Below are positions 56,269 through 63,451 of a stretch of 64,000 bases of DNA, piece by piece. The stretch's first letter is position 1. Each line of letters begins with the position of its first letter. Both the position numbers and the translations under genes were made by a program. The notes beneath the pieces are model-generated. The model saw nothing but the letters and a program-made list of their open reading frames with translations. It searched no databases and was not told the DNA's origin. Source of the stretch: Flavobacteriales bacterium. Its GTDB lineage: Bacteria; Bacteroidota; Bacteroidia; Flavobacteriales_F; PHOS-HE28. The stretch spans positions 83,387 to 147,386 of the forward strand of contig JAEUSY010000051.1 in NCBI GenBank assembly GCA_016788295.1, in the 5' to 3' direction.

Positions 56269-56894
56269 TGCCCTCCACAGGCCGGAAAGAACGACCGATG
56301 CGACGGCCTCTTCTCATCGCGTTCGTCCTGCTCCTTGGCGCGGCCACGGCTTGGTGGCTTTGGGCCGATCGTTACCTGAATTGCGGTGGGCCACCCACTC
56401 GCATCGCGCTGCGACCCGGCGCGCCACTCGACAGCCTTCACGGCGTGATCGTGTACCACAACGGCAGCATGAGCAACGTGAGCGGCCGCAACGTGGTGGA
56501 CGGCTACAACGTGGGCCTACGCTACCAGTGCGTGGAATTCGTGAAGCGTTACTACCTGGAGCGGTATGGACACCGCATGCCCAACAGCTACGGCCACGCG
56601 AAGGACCTGTTCAACCCTGCCGTGAAGGATGGCGAACTGAACAGCGACCGCGGGTTGCGGCAATACACCAACCCGAGCGCTGAAGCACCTGAGGTGGGGG
56701 ACCTGGTGGTGTTCGATGGCTGGCGTGGCAACCCCTACGGGCACGTGGCCATTGTGAGCGCCGTTGAACACGGCGAGGTGGAAGTGGTGCAACAGAACAC
56801 AGGCAGCACGCGCGCCACTTACGACCTTGACCTGGTGGACGGACGCTGGCGCGTGGACGAGCGCCGCATACTGGGCTGGCTGCGGAAACGCTGA
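56268..56894 (+). CDS. membrane-anchored CHAP-domain amidase/peptidase
   Basis: 208 aa; the ATG overlaps the nupC stop (TAATG), so it is translationally coupled (an inner ATG at 56298 is possible). An N-terminal TM/signal (PLLIAFVLLLGAATAWWLWA) precedes a CHAP domain with the catalytic Cys in GLRYQCVEFVKRYYLERYG and the His in GNPYGHVAIVSAVEHGEVEV. VQQNTGS follows the His as usual. CHAP proteins cleave peptidoglycan stem peptides or related amides. Substrate not determined. Confidence 0.9.
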   Translation: MPSTGRKERPMRRPLLIAFVLLLGAATAWWLWADRYLNCGGPPTRIALRPGAPLDSLHGVIVYHNGSMSNVSGRNVVDGYNVGLRYQCVEFVKRYYLERYGHRMPNSYGHAKDLFNPAVKDGELNSDRGLRQYTNPSAEAPEVGDLVVFDGWRGNPYGHVAIVSAVEHGEVEVVQQNTGSTRATYDLDLVDGRWRVDERRILGWLRKR

Positions 56895-56949
56895 TCCCCG
56901 TTGTTGATCACTTTGCCCGCCGTGGCCCAAAGCCGCACGGACAGGGACC

Positions 56950-56957
56950 TATTTTCG
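56950..56957 (+). promoter_or_regulatory. -7 box TATTTTCG of the CLC gene
   Basis: TATTTTCG, 9 nt before the ATG at 56967. It supports that start over an upstream ATG-like frame start at 56901. Confidence 0.45.
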
Positions 56958-56966
56958 CCCGCGCAG

Positions 56967-58406
56967 ATGACGGACAAGTGGCGACTTCCCTTTGCCGACA
57001 AGGCACAACGACTGCTCTCCAGCCTGCTGGAGCGCATCCGGCAGTTCGCCGTGAACAGTCGCGCCAAAGACTTTGTACTGCTGGCCCTGCCCTACCAGGT
57101 GAGCGCCGTGCTTACCGCACTGGTGGCCGTGGGCTACGCCAAGCTGTTCCACTACATGGAGCAGTGGAACGGGCGCCTGCTCGCCATTGACCCACGCCTC
57201 ATCTTCCTCTCGGCGCCCATCAGCTTCATCCTGTCGTGGTGGTTGGTGTTCCGTTTTGCGCCCATGGCCGGTGGCAGCGGCATCCCCCAGTTGATGGCCG
57301 CTGTGGAAGTGGCCACCGAAAAAAAGTCGGACCGTTCGTGGCGCTTCCTCAACGTGCGCATCATCATCGTAAAGGTGCTCAGCAGCCTTTCGCTGGTGCT
57401 GGGCGGTGGTGCAGTGGGGCGCGAAGGGCCCACCCTACAGATCGCGGGCAGCATCTACCGCACCGTACACAAACTGCTTCCGCCCTTCTGGCCCAAGGTG
57501 AGCCGTCAGATCATGATGATCACCGGGGGCGCCGCAGGTCTTAGTGCCGCCTTCAACACACCACTGGGCGGTATCGTGTTCGCGGTGGAAGAGCTCACCA
57601 AAACACACATCGCGCAGTTCCGAACCGCCGTGCTCACCGCAGTGATCCTCAGCGGCATGACCGCCCAATGGCTGCTGGGCCCCTACCTGATGCTCGGCTA
57701 CCCCAAGCTGGACCAGGCCACCGTTTCGTTCATGTACAAGATCCTGGCGCTGTCCCTGGTGGCTGGCTCCATGGGCGCGCTCTTCTGCAAGGGCCTCATC
57801 GCCTTCGACAAGCTGCGAAGGAGCCTCACGGGTGCATGGGCGCAGGCCGGTTTCGCGCTGGGCTGCTCGCTGCTCTTCGCCAGTGCCGTGTACCTGCTGG
57901 GTCCACATACCTTGGGTTCGGGGCACTTGTTGTTGGAGGAATACCTATTCGCCCCGCAGGTGGATGCCACGGCCGGCAATGTGGGCGCCCGTTTCTTCGG
58001 CTCCATGTTCTCGTTCTCTGCGGGCGGCGCCGGTGGCATCTTCGCTCCTTCGCTGGCCAGCGGTGCGGCCGTGGGTGGCTGGATCGCCGAGTGGTTCAAC
58101 CCCACGCGCGGACAATTCAACCTGCTGGTGCTGGCGGGCATGACGGCCTTCCTCACCGGCGTGACCCGCTCGCCCTTCACCAGCGCCATCCTGGTGCTGG
58201 AGATGACCGACCGCCATAGCGCCATCTTCCAGCTCATGTATGCCGCCATGGTGGGCTACCTCATCTCCTTCACCATCGATCGCAAGAGCTACTATGAGCG
58301 CATGAAGGAGCGCCTGCTGAAGGCCCTGCCGGATTGGCCACCAAAGCCGGAAAAGCCTGCACGGAACGGGTTGCGCAGCGGGGGCGATAGCGTCACCACG
58401 GAGTAG
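56967..58406 (+). CDS. CLC-type chloride/proton antiporter
   Basis: 479-aa chloride channel family protein. It has the selectivity motifs GGSGIP, GREGPTLQ (with the gating Glu of GREGP) and GGIFAPSLASGA. In helix G, FAVEELTKTH keeps both Glu residues, including the one that aligns with the proton Glu of E. coli ClC-ec1. This predicts an antiporter rather than a channel. About 18 helices, no CBS domains. A frame extending upstream to 56901 exists, but the -7 box argues for 56967. Confidence 0.93.
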   Translation: MTDKWRLPFADKAQRLLSSLLERIRQFAVNSRAKDFVLLALPYQVSAVLTALVAVGYAKLFHYMEQWNGRLLAIDPRLIFLSAPISFILSWWLVFRFAPMAGGSGIPQLMAAVEVATEKKSDRSWRFLNVRIIIVKVLSSLSLVLGGGAVGREGPTLQIAGSIYRTVHKLLPPFWPKVSRQIMMITGGAAGLSAAFNTPLGGIVFAVEELTKTHIAQFRTAVLTAVILSGMTAQWLLGPYLMLGYPKLDQATVSFMYKILALSLVAGSMGALFCKGLIAFDKLRRSLTGAWAQAGFALGCSLLFASAVYLLGPHTLGSGHLLLEEYLFAPQVDATAGNVGARFFGSMFSFSAGGAGGIFAPSLASGAAVGGWIAEWFNPTRGQFNLLVLAGMTAFLTGVTRSPFTSAILVLEMTDRHSAIFQLMYAAMVGYLISFTIDRKSYYERMKERLLKALPDWPPKPEKPARNGLRSGGDSVTTE

Positions 58407-58474
58407 GTCGCGAACACCTCCCCGCTATTCACACCCGTTAGCAAGTCCACATGCCCAGCGCCGTAGGGCCACGA

Positions 58475-58482
58475 TACCTTCG
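58475..58482 (+). promoter_or_regulatory. -7 box TACCTTCG of thyA
   Basis: TACCTTCG, 7 nt before the ATG at 58490, implying a near-leaderless mRNA. Confidence 0.5.
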
Positions 58483-58489
58483 CACCGCG

Positions 58490-59284
58490 ATGAAGCAGTA
58501 CCACGACCTCCTCCGCCGCATCCTCGACGAAGGCGTGCAGAAGCACGACCGCACAGGCACGGGCACCATCAGTTGCTTCGGCCACCAGATGCGCTTCGAC
58601 CTCAGCGAAGGCTTCCCCTTGGTGACCACCAAGAAGCTGCATGTGAAGAGCATCATCCACGAGCTGCTCTGGTTCCTGGCCGGCGACACGAACATCAAGT
58701 ACCTCCAGGACAATGGCGTGCGCATCTGGGATGAATGGGCCGATGCCAACGGCGACCTCGGCCCGGTCTACGGCTACCAGTGGCGCAGCTGGCACACCCC
58801 CGATGGCCGCGTGATCGACCAGATCACCAACCTGGTGGAGATGATCAAGAAGAACCCGGACAGTCGCCGCTTGATCGTTACCGCATGGAACCCCGCCGAT
58901 GTGGACCGCATGGCCCTGCCGCCGTGCCACACCATGTTCCAGTTCTATGTGGCGGAGGGCAAGCTCAGCTGCCAGCTCTACCAGCGCAGCGCCGACACCT
59001 TCCTGGGCGTGCCCTTCAACATCGCGAGCTATGCCCTGCTGACCATGATGGTAGCCCAGGTATGTGGCCTGAAACCCGGCGAGTTCGTGCACACCTTCGG
59101 CGATGTGCATCTGTACAACAACCACCTGGAGCAAGCGCGACTGCAGCTCACACGCGAGCCTCGCCCATTGCCGAAGATGGAGATCGATCCCACGGTGACG
59201 GACCTCTTTGCCTTCCGCTACGAGCATTTCACGCTGAAGGACTACGACCCGCATCCGCACATCAAGGCCGACGTAGCGGTATGA
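58490..59284 (+). CDS. thyA: thymidylate synthase
   Basis: 264-aa enzyme methylating dUMP to dTMP with methylenetetrahydrofolate. The start at 58490 ([20 protein letters not shown]) is supported by the box just upstream. Signatures: [20 protein letters not shown], the catalytic Cys in [13 protein letters not shown], and [20 protein letters not shown] for dUMP. C-terminal HIKADVAV as expected. Close to folA, its pathway partner. Confidence 0.98.
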   Translation: MKQYHDLLRRILDEGVQKHDRTGTGTISCFGHQMRFDLSEGFPLVTTKKLHVKSIIHELLWFLAGDTNIKYLQDNGVRIWDEWADANGDLGPVYGYQWRSWHTPDGRVIDQITNLVEMIKKNPDSRRLIVTAWNPADVDRMALPPCHTMFQFYVAEGKLSCQLYQRSADTFLGVPFNIASYALLTMMVAQVCGLKPGEFVHTFGDVHLYNNHLEQARLQLTREPRPLPKMEIDPTVTDLFAFRYEHFTLKDYDPHPHIKADVAV

Positions 59285-59441
59285 TGAGCCGCATTGAATT
59301 CAACCGTGAATGGACGGGGATGAACGGCAATGAATGCCTTGGGGCATTCCATCCAGCATTAACATCCAAGCACATCCATTCCCGTTCCATGAACGCTTCT
59401 GTTCCCCACGCTCCCGCTACCTGCACGTTGCGAATTCCCCG
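59285..59441. other. thyA-folA spacer with a hairpin and short degenerate repeats
   Basis: 157 nt. Three imperfect 10-nt units resembling GAATGGACGG, GGATGAACGG and AATGAATGCC are followed by the hairpin GAATGCC-TTGG-GGCATTC (59332-59349). No coding frame or good promoter box is seen. The content resembles a decayed intergenic repeat. Confidence 0.4.
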
Positions 59442-59951
59442 ATGATCGTCTCTGCCATCGCAGCCGTGGCGGACAACGGCACCATTGGGCGCGACAGCGA
59501 CCTGCCCTGGCACCTGCCCGATGACCTGAAGTACTTCCAGCGTGTGACCCGTGGCCACCACGTGATCACCGGGCGGAAGAACTACGAGACCATTCCGGCC
59601 AAGTACCGTCCGCTGAAGGACCGTGTGAACATGGTGGTGACCCGCAACGCAGCCTACGAGGCCCCGGGTGCCGTGGTGCTGGGTTCGCTGGAAGAGGCGC
59701 TGGAACAAGCCGCTGCCAATGGCGAGATCGAGGCCTTTGTGATCGGTGGCGGGCAGATCTACCGCGAGGCCTTGCAGAAAGGCCTGGTGGACCGGCTCTA
59801 CCTGACGCTGGTACACGCCAACGTGGAAGGCGATACCCACTTCCCCCTGCTGGACCCCACCGACTGGACCGAACAAAGCCGCGAACATCACCCGGCCGAC
59901 GAACGCCATGCCCACGCGTTCAGCTTCGTGGTGTTGCAACGCCGCCATTGA
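59442..59951 (+). CDS. folA: dihydrofolate reductase
   Basis: 169-aa enzyme regenerating tetrahydrofolate after thymidylate synthesis. The start at 59442 (MIVSAIAAVADNGTIGRDSD) is the family N-terminus. It has DLPWHLPDDLKYFQRVTRGH with the substrate-binding Asp, HHVITGRKNYETIPAKYRPL and FVIGGGQIYREALQ. It is functionally coupled to the upstream thyA. Confidence 0.97.
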   Translation: MIVSAIAAVADNGTIGRDSDLPWHLPDDLKYFQRVTRGHHVITGRKNYETIPAKYRPLKDRVNMVVTRNAAYEAPGAVVLGSLEEALEQAAANGEIEAFVIGGGQIYREALQKGLVDRLYLTLVHANVEGDTHFPLLDPTDWTEQSREHHPADERHAHAFSFVVLQRRH

Positions 59952-60001
59952 ACCAACGGCAGGGTTGTTGCGTCAAAGGGGCATCACACGCACCAAGCAC
60001 C

Positions 60002-60781
60002 ATGAAACAGTCCCTGCTCCTCACACTGATCGCGCTCACGGTAGTGGCCTGCCGCAAGGAATCGGATACGCCCGTTGACCGCGACTACACCGCTGCGGTG
60101 GACAACGACCGCGCCGAGGTGTTCTTCACCGATGCGTTGAAAATGAGCGATGCCGCCTACAGGGACGGCGACCTCCCCTGTGCCGTGGCCGTCACCATTG
60201 ACACGGTGGCCGTGCCGCACACCATGCTCATCGACTTCGGCACCACCAACTGCACAGCTGCCGATGGCCGCACACGCCGCGGTCGCCTCAACGTGACCTT
60301 CACCGGCCGCTACCGCGACCCAGGCACCGTGATCACCATCACCCCTGAGGACTACTACGTGAACGACCACCGCTTGCAAGGCGTGAAGACCGTAACGAAT
60401 GCGGGGCTGAACGGCCAAGGCCAGCCTTTCTTCAGCGTGACCGTGACCGGCACTGTTACCGCGCCCGATGGCAGCTGGACCAGCACGCACAACTACCAGC
60501 GCACCCGTACTTGGATCGAAGGCGCTTCCACCCTCAACTGGCTGGACGATGTTTATCTGATCTCGGGCGGCGGCAGTGGCGTCAACCGCAACGGCGTGCC
60601 CTTCACGGTGGCCATCACCGCACCCCTGCGCGTGGAACTGGACTGCCCGTGGATCGTTAGCGGTGTGCTGCAGATCGTGCCCAGCAACCTGGCCGTGCGC
60701 ACCGTGGACTATGGCAGTGGCACCTGCGACGCCCAGGTTTCCGTAACGGTGAACGGCACCACCTACACCTTCGGCGGCTGA
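60002..60781 (+). CDS. hypothetical lipoprotein
   Basis: 259 aa with the lipoprotein signal MKQSLLLTLIALTVVACRKE (Cys after VVA). The mature part is beta-rich, with many Thr and Val residues and pattern pairs such as LNVTFTGRYRDPGTVITITP and FFSVTVTGTVTAPDGSWTST. No domain recognised. It resembles several Bacteroidota lipoproteins of unknown function. A terminator follows. Confidence 0.85.
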   Translation: MKQSLLLTLIALTVVACRKESDTPVDRDYTAAVDNDRAEVFFTDALKMSDAAYRDGDLPCAVAVTIDTVAVPHTMLIDFGTTNCTAADGRTRRGRLNVTFTGRYRDPGTVITITPEDYYVNDHRLQGVKTVTNAGLNGQGQPFFSVTVTGTVTAPDGSWTSTHNYQRTRTWIEGASTLNWLDDVYLISGGGSGVNRNGVPFTVAITAPLRVELDCPWIVSGVLQIVPSNLAVRTVDYGSGTCDAQVSVTVNGTTYTFGG

Positions 60782-60806
60782 ACCCGTCCATCACCGATCA
60801 GCACCC

Positions 60807-60836
60807 AAAGGCCTCACCCAACAGTGGGGCCTTTTC
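60807..60836 (+). terminator. intrinsic terminator after the lipoprotein gene
   Basis: AAAGGCCTCAC / GTGGGGCCTTT (one G-T pair), short loop, ending CTTTTCGTT. It lies 25 nt after the stop. Confidence 0.7.
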
Positions 60837-60930
60837 GTTGCGCAACGCGGCCCACTCGTCATGTGACGAACCGTTCATCCCGAGCATTACCGTTCATCAC
60901 GTTCCCGAAAGCCTCCGTTGGGCACGGGTC

Positions 60931-60938
60931 TAGTTTCG
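60931..60938 (+). promoter_or_regulatory. -7 box TAGTTTCG of the histidine kinase gene
   Basis: TAGTTTCG, 40 nt before the ATG at 60979; no -33 TTG at the right distance. Confidence 0.4.
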
Positions 60939-60978
60939 TCGCGTCACGGATCCGCCGCGCGGAAGACCGTGGTGGCCG

Positions 60979-62094
60979 ATGACCTATTTCCAACGCACAC
61001 CCATCCGATTCCGCACCATCCTGATCACGGCCGGGGTGTTGGCCACGCTTTTCCTGTTCCAAGCATACACGCGGCACGTGGTGTACCAGGACATGGAGGA
61101 CAACGGGGCGTTCAACTGGTGGCGCGAAGTTCCTGTGCCCTACCTCAACTTCCTGTTCTGGGCGCTGCTCTCGCCACTGGTGTACAGCCTCATGCAGCGC
61201 TGGCCCTTAGAGAAGCGTCCATTGCTCCGCACCATCGCCATGCATATGGGTGTGGGCCTGCTCATCGCCACTGTGCACGAAGTGGTGACCTCCACGCTCT
61301 ACTACGCCATCCTGCAGACCACCGACGATTTCGACTTCGGTGATCCGCAATACCGCAGTTGGGCCTACCACGCCCTGGTGCCGGCCATCTTCACGCGGGC
61401 CATGGAGTACGGCGTGCTCATGGGCGTGCTGGCCGCCTTGGAGAACGCGCGTTTGCGGCGTGAAGAGCATGAACAACTGCTGGACCTGCGCAACGAACTG
61501 CAGGTGACGCAACTGAACGCCCTGAAGAAGCAACTGCAGCCGCACTTCCTGTTCAATACACTGAACACCGTGAGCGCGCTGATGGACGAGAACATCAACG
61601 ATGCGCGCAAGGTGCTAAGCCGGTTGGGACAGTTGTTGCGCATCACACTGGAAAAAACACAACGCGATAAGGTGCCCTTGGAACGCGAGCTGGACCACGT
61701 GGCACATTACTTGGGGATCGAGGCCATGCGTTTCCGCGACCGGCTGAAAGTGGTCTATCAGATGCCCCCCGAACTGGACCACCACCTGGTGCCCAGCATG
61801 CTGCTGCAACCCTTGGTGGAGAACGCCATCAAGCACGGCCTCGACAACACCACCGGCAGCGTGACCATTACCGTGAGCGCCCGCGAAGCACAGGACCGCC
61901 TTTTTATCCATGTCTCGGACAACGGAAAAGGCACTTCCGATGTCTACCATGCCATGGAGAACGGTGGCATAGGACTGCGCAACGTACGCGAACGGCTGCG
62001 CCTGCTCTATGGCGGTGCGGCCACCTTCCAGATCACCTCCACCCCCGGCACAGGGTTCACCGTAGAGCTCTCGATGCCCATTGAACGCCATTGA
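60979..62094 (+). CDS. LytS-type sensor histidine kinase
   Basis: 371 aa. Four N-terminal hydrophobic segments (about 15-160, for example ILITAGVLATLFLFQA and VPYLNFLFWALLSPLVYSL) form the sensor. A coiled-coil linker leads to the His_kinase domain with the phospho-acceptor His189 in LKKQLQPHFLFNTLNTVSAL, N-box PLVENAIKHGLDN and G-box ENGGIGLRNVRERLRLLYG. It is followed 4 nt downstream by its LytTR regulator. The signal sensed is unknown. Confidence 0.95.
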   Translation: MTYFQRTPIRFRTILITAGVLATLFLFQAYTRHVVYQDMEDNGAFNWWREVPVPYLNFLFWALLSPLVYSLMQRWPLEKRPLLRTIAMHMGVGLLIATVHEVVTSTLYYAILQTTDDFDFGDPQYRSWAYHALVPAIFTRAMEYGVLMGVLAALENARLRREEHEQLLDLRNELQVTQLNALKKQLQPHFLFNTLNTVSALMDENINDARKVLSRLGQLLRITLEKTQRDKVPLERELDHVAHYLGIEAMRFRDRLKVVYQMPPELDHHLVPSMLLQPLVENAIKHGLDNTTGSVTITVSAREAQDRLFIHVSDNGKGTSDVYHAMENGGIGLRNVRERLRLLYGGAATFQITSTPGTGFTVELSMPIERH

Positions 62095-62098
62095 CACG

Positions 62099-62887
62099 AT
62101 GAAACAGATCCGGACCATCATCGTTGACGACGAACCCGCAGCACGCGCACGCATTGCGCGCCTATTGGCACAGGACCCCGCCATTGAAGTGGTGAGCGAA
62201 TGCCGCAATGGACAGGAAGCCCTAAACTGCATTGCCAAGTGCCGACCCGACCTGCTGTTCCTTGATGTGCAGATGCCCGGCATGAGCGGGTTCGAGGTGA
62301 TGGAGAACGTGCGCGCGCACAATGGCCACGTGCCTGTTCCCTTCGTTGTCTTCGTTACCGCCCACGACCAGTATGCCCTGAAGGCCTTCGATGTGAACGC
62401 CGTGGACTACCTGCTGAAGCCCTTTGACGACGACCGCTTCCGCCTCTCCTTGGAAAAGGCCAAGCGCTTCATCGAGATGCGCATGAGCGACCGCCTCACA
62501 GGCAAACTGATGGACCTGGTGCGCGAGCACATGCAGGCCAATGGCACCTACACCGAGCACTTCACCATCAAGGACAAGGGACGCGAGCACAAGGTGAAGA
62601 CCGAGGACATCATCTTCCTGCGCGCCGAGGGCAACTACCTCTTCCTGCAACTGAAGGAACGCGGCTTCCTGTACCGCATGACGATGAACGCTGTGGAAAG
62701 CGAGCTGGACCCCGCACGGTTCCTGCGCATACACCGCAGCTACATTGTGAACCGCGCCCATGTGCGCAATGCACGCTACAGCGGCAACAACGAGTTCATC
62801 TTCAGCATGGCCAATGACGAACGGATCATCAGCGGCCGTAGCTACAAGGACAGTATTGCGAAGATGCTGACGGAGCAGGTGGTGTGA
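62099..62887 (+). CDS. LytTR-family response regulator
   Basis: 262 aa. The receiver domain (1-120) has the acidic pair in IIVDDEPAAR, phospho-Asp56 in LLFLDVQMPGMSGFE and the conserved Lys in VDYLLKPFDD. The C-terminal LytTR DNA-binding domain (about 150-260) has IIFLRAEGNYLFLQL and FLRIHRSYIVNRAHVRN. The start is taken as ATG 62099; an upstream TTG is possible but unneeded. The gene ends directly at a heptamer array. Confidence 0.96.
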   Translation: MKQIRTIIVDDEPAARARIARLLAQDPAIEVVSECRNGQEALNCIAKCRPDLLFLDVQMPGMSGFEVMENVRAHNGHVPVPFVVFVTAHDQYALKAFDVNAVDYLLKPFDDDRFRLSLEKAKRFIEMRMSDRLTGKLMDLVREHMQANGTYTEHFTIKDKGREHKVKTEDIIFLRAEGNYLFLQLKERGFLYRMTMNAVESELDPARFLRIHRSYIVNRAHVRNARYSGNNEFIFSMANDERIISGRSYKDSIAKMLTEQVV

Positions 62888-62889
62888 AT

Positions 62890-62936
62890 GCTGGCTGGCT
62901 GCTGGCTGCTAGCCATTGGCTGCTGGCTGCTGGCTT
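62890..62936 (+). repeat. heptamer array GGCTGCT, left of the four-helix-bundle gene
   Basis: About 6.5 units at exact period 7: four GGCTGCT units, a central AGCCATT, a leading GCTGGCT and a partial GGCTT. It starts 2 nt after the response regulator stop. Confidence 0.85.
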
Positions 62937-62944
62937 GAAGGGGC

Positions 62945-62963
62945 GGCGCCACTTTCAGGCGCC
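62945..62963. other. small hairpin overlapping the stop of the four-helix-bundle gene
   Basis: GGCGCC, 7-nt loop ACTTTCA, GGCGCC. It includes the stop codon of the minus-strand gene and could act as its 3' end. Confidence 0.4.
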
Positions 62964-63311
62964 AAGAACACCCATGAACGCCCCGATCTTCTTTTGTACC
63001 AGCACGATCTTCTCCAGGACAGGGTCCATCGTGCTGTCCGCCACCCATTTGCGACGCTTTACGATCAACAATCGGGTTTGAAGCTCGAACGCTGATCCCA
63101 GCGCGAACTCGAAGAAGCGGAATTTCTCCTTCTCACTGCGGCGTGAGCTGCCCTCGGCGATGTTCGATGGTATAGAACAAGCGGCGTCGGTGGCCTGATC
63201 CCTCAGTTTGAAACCTGCCTGTGTGGGCGGAATGTTCTCCCAAAGGTCCAGTACCTCATCGGCGATCTCCATTCCGATCTGCCACATCTCCAGTTTGGTG
63301 AAGTCTCTCAT
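62955..63311 (-). CDS. four-helix-bundle protein, 23S rRNA intervening-sequence protein family
   Basis: 118 aa, predicted all-helical. It begins MRDFTKLEMWQIGMEIADEV and has the family hallmark LRDQATDAACSIPSNIAEGS followed by SEKEKFRFFEFALGSAFELQ and ending in long amphipathic helices. This is the TIGR02436-like family, named for ORFs inside 23S rRNA intervening sequences in other bacteria and structurally related to Avd of diversity-generating retroelements. No 23S rRNA, reverse transcriptase or template repeat is present here, so its role is unknown. It is flanked on both sides by heptamer arrays in the same orientation. Confidence 0.93.
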   Translation of the reverse strand: MRDFTKLEMWQIGMEIADEVLDLWENIPPTQAGFKLRDQATDAACSIPSNIAEGSSRRSEKEKFRFFEFALGSAFELQTRLLIVKRRKWVADSTMDPVLEKIVLVQKKIGAFMGVLGA

Positions 63312-63338
63312 GGTCGGTAGTTTTTCCTAAGGTATGAT

Positions 63339-63386
63339 TGCTGCTGGCTACTGGCCGCTGGCTATTGGCTACTGGCTGCTGGCTGT
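63339..63386 (+). repeat. heptamer array GGCTACT/GGCTGCT, right of the four-helix-bundle gene
   Basis: About 6.5 units of period 7: TGCTGCT, GGCTACT, GGCCGCT, GGCTATT, GGCTACT, GGCTGCT, GGCTG. Same orientation as the left array, 27 nt upstream of the minus-strand gene's start, so it lies where that gene's promoter would be expected. Confidence 0.85.
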
Positions 63387-63406
63387 GTGGCGTGCGGGGT
63401 CTGGCC

Positions 63407-63434
63407 CGTAGCCAGCAGCCAAGAGCCAGTAGCG
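63407..63434 (+). repeat. inverted heptamer array AGTAGCC/AGCAGCC
   Basis: Four units at period 7 (CGTAGCC, AGCAGCC, AAGAGCC, AGTAGCG), the inverse of the array at 63339-63386 across a 20-nt GC-rich spacer. The two can form a long imperfect hairpin. It ends 5 nt before the PIG-L -7 box. Confidence 0.8.
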
Positions 63435-63439
63435 CATTC

Positions 63440-63447
63440 TACCTTCG
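63440..63447 (+). promoter_or_regulatory. -7 box TACCTTCG of the PIG-L gene
   Basis: TACCTTCG, only 4 nt before the ATG at 63452. Predicts a nearly leaderless transcript whose upstream region is the heptamer hairpin. Confidence 0.45.
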
Positions 63448-63451
63448 TGCC

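Noticed and set aside
62081..62098. TTG start for the LytTR regulator overlapping the kinase gene
   Set aside because: The ATG at 62099 gives the standard receiver N-terminus and 4-nt spacing from the kinase stop.
62955..63311. Diversity-generating retroelement using this gene as avd
   Set aside because: No reverse transcriptase, template repeat or variable repeat is visible in the window; only the small helical protein family is shared.
62890..63434. Possible CRISPR array
   Set aside because: Units are 7 nt with no spacers, and there are no cas genes nearby.
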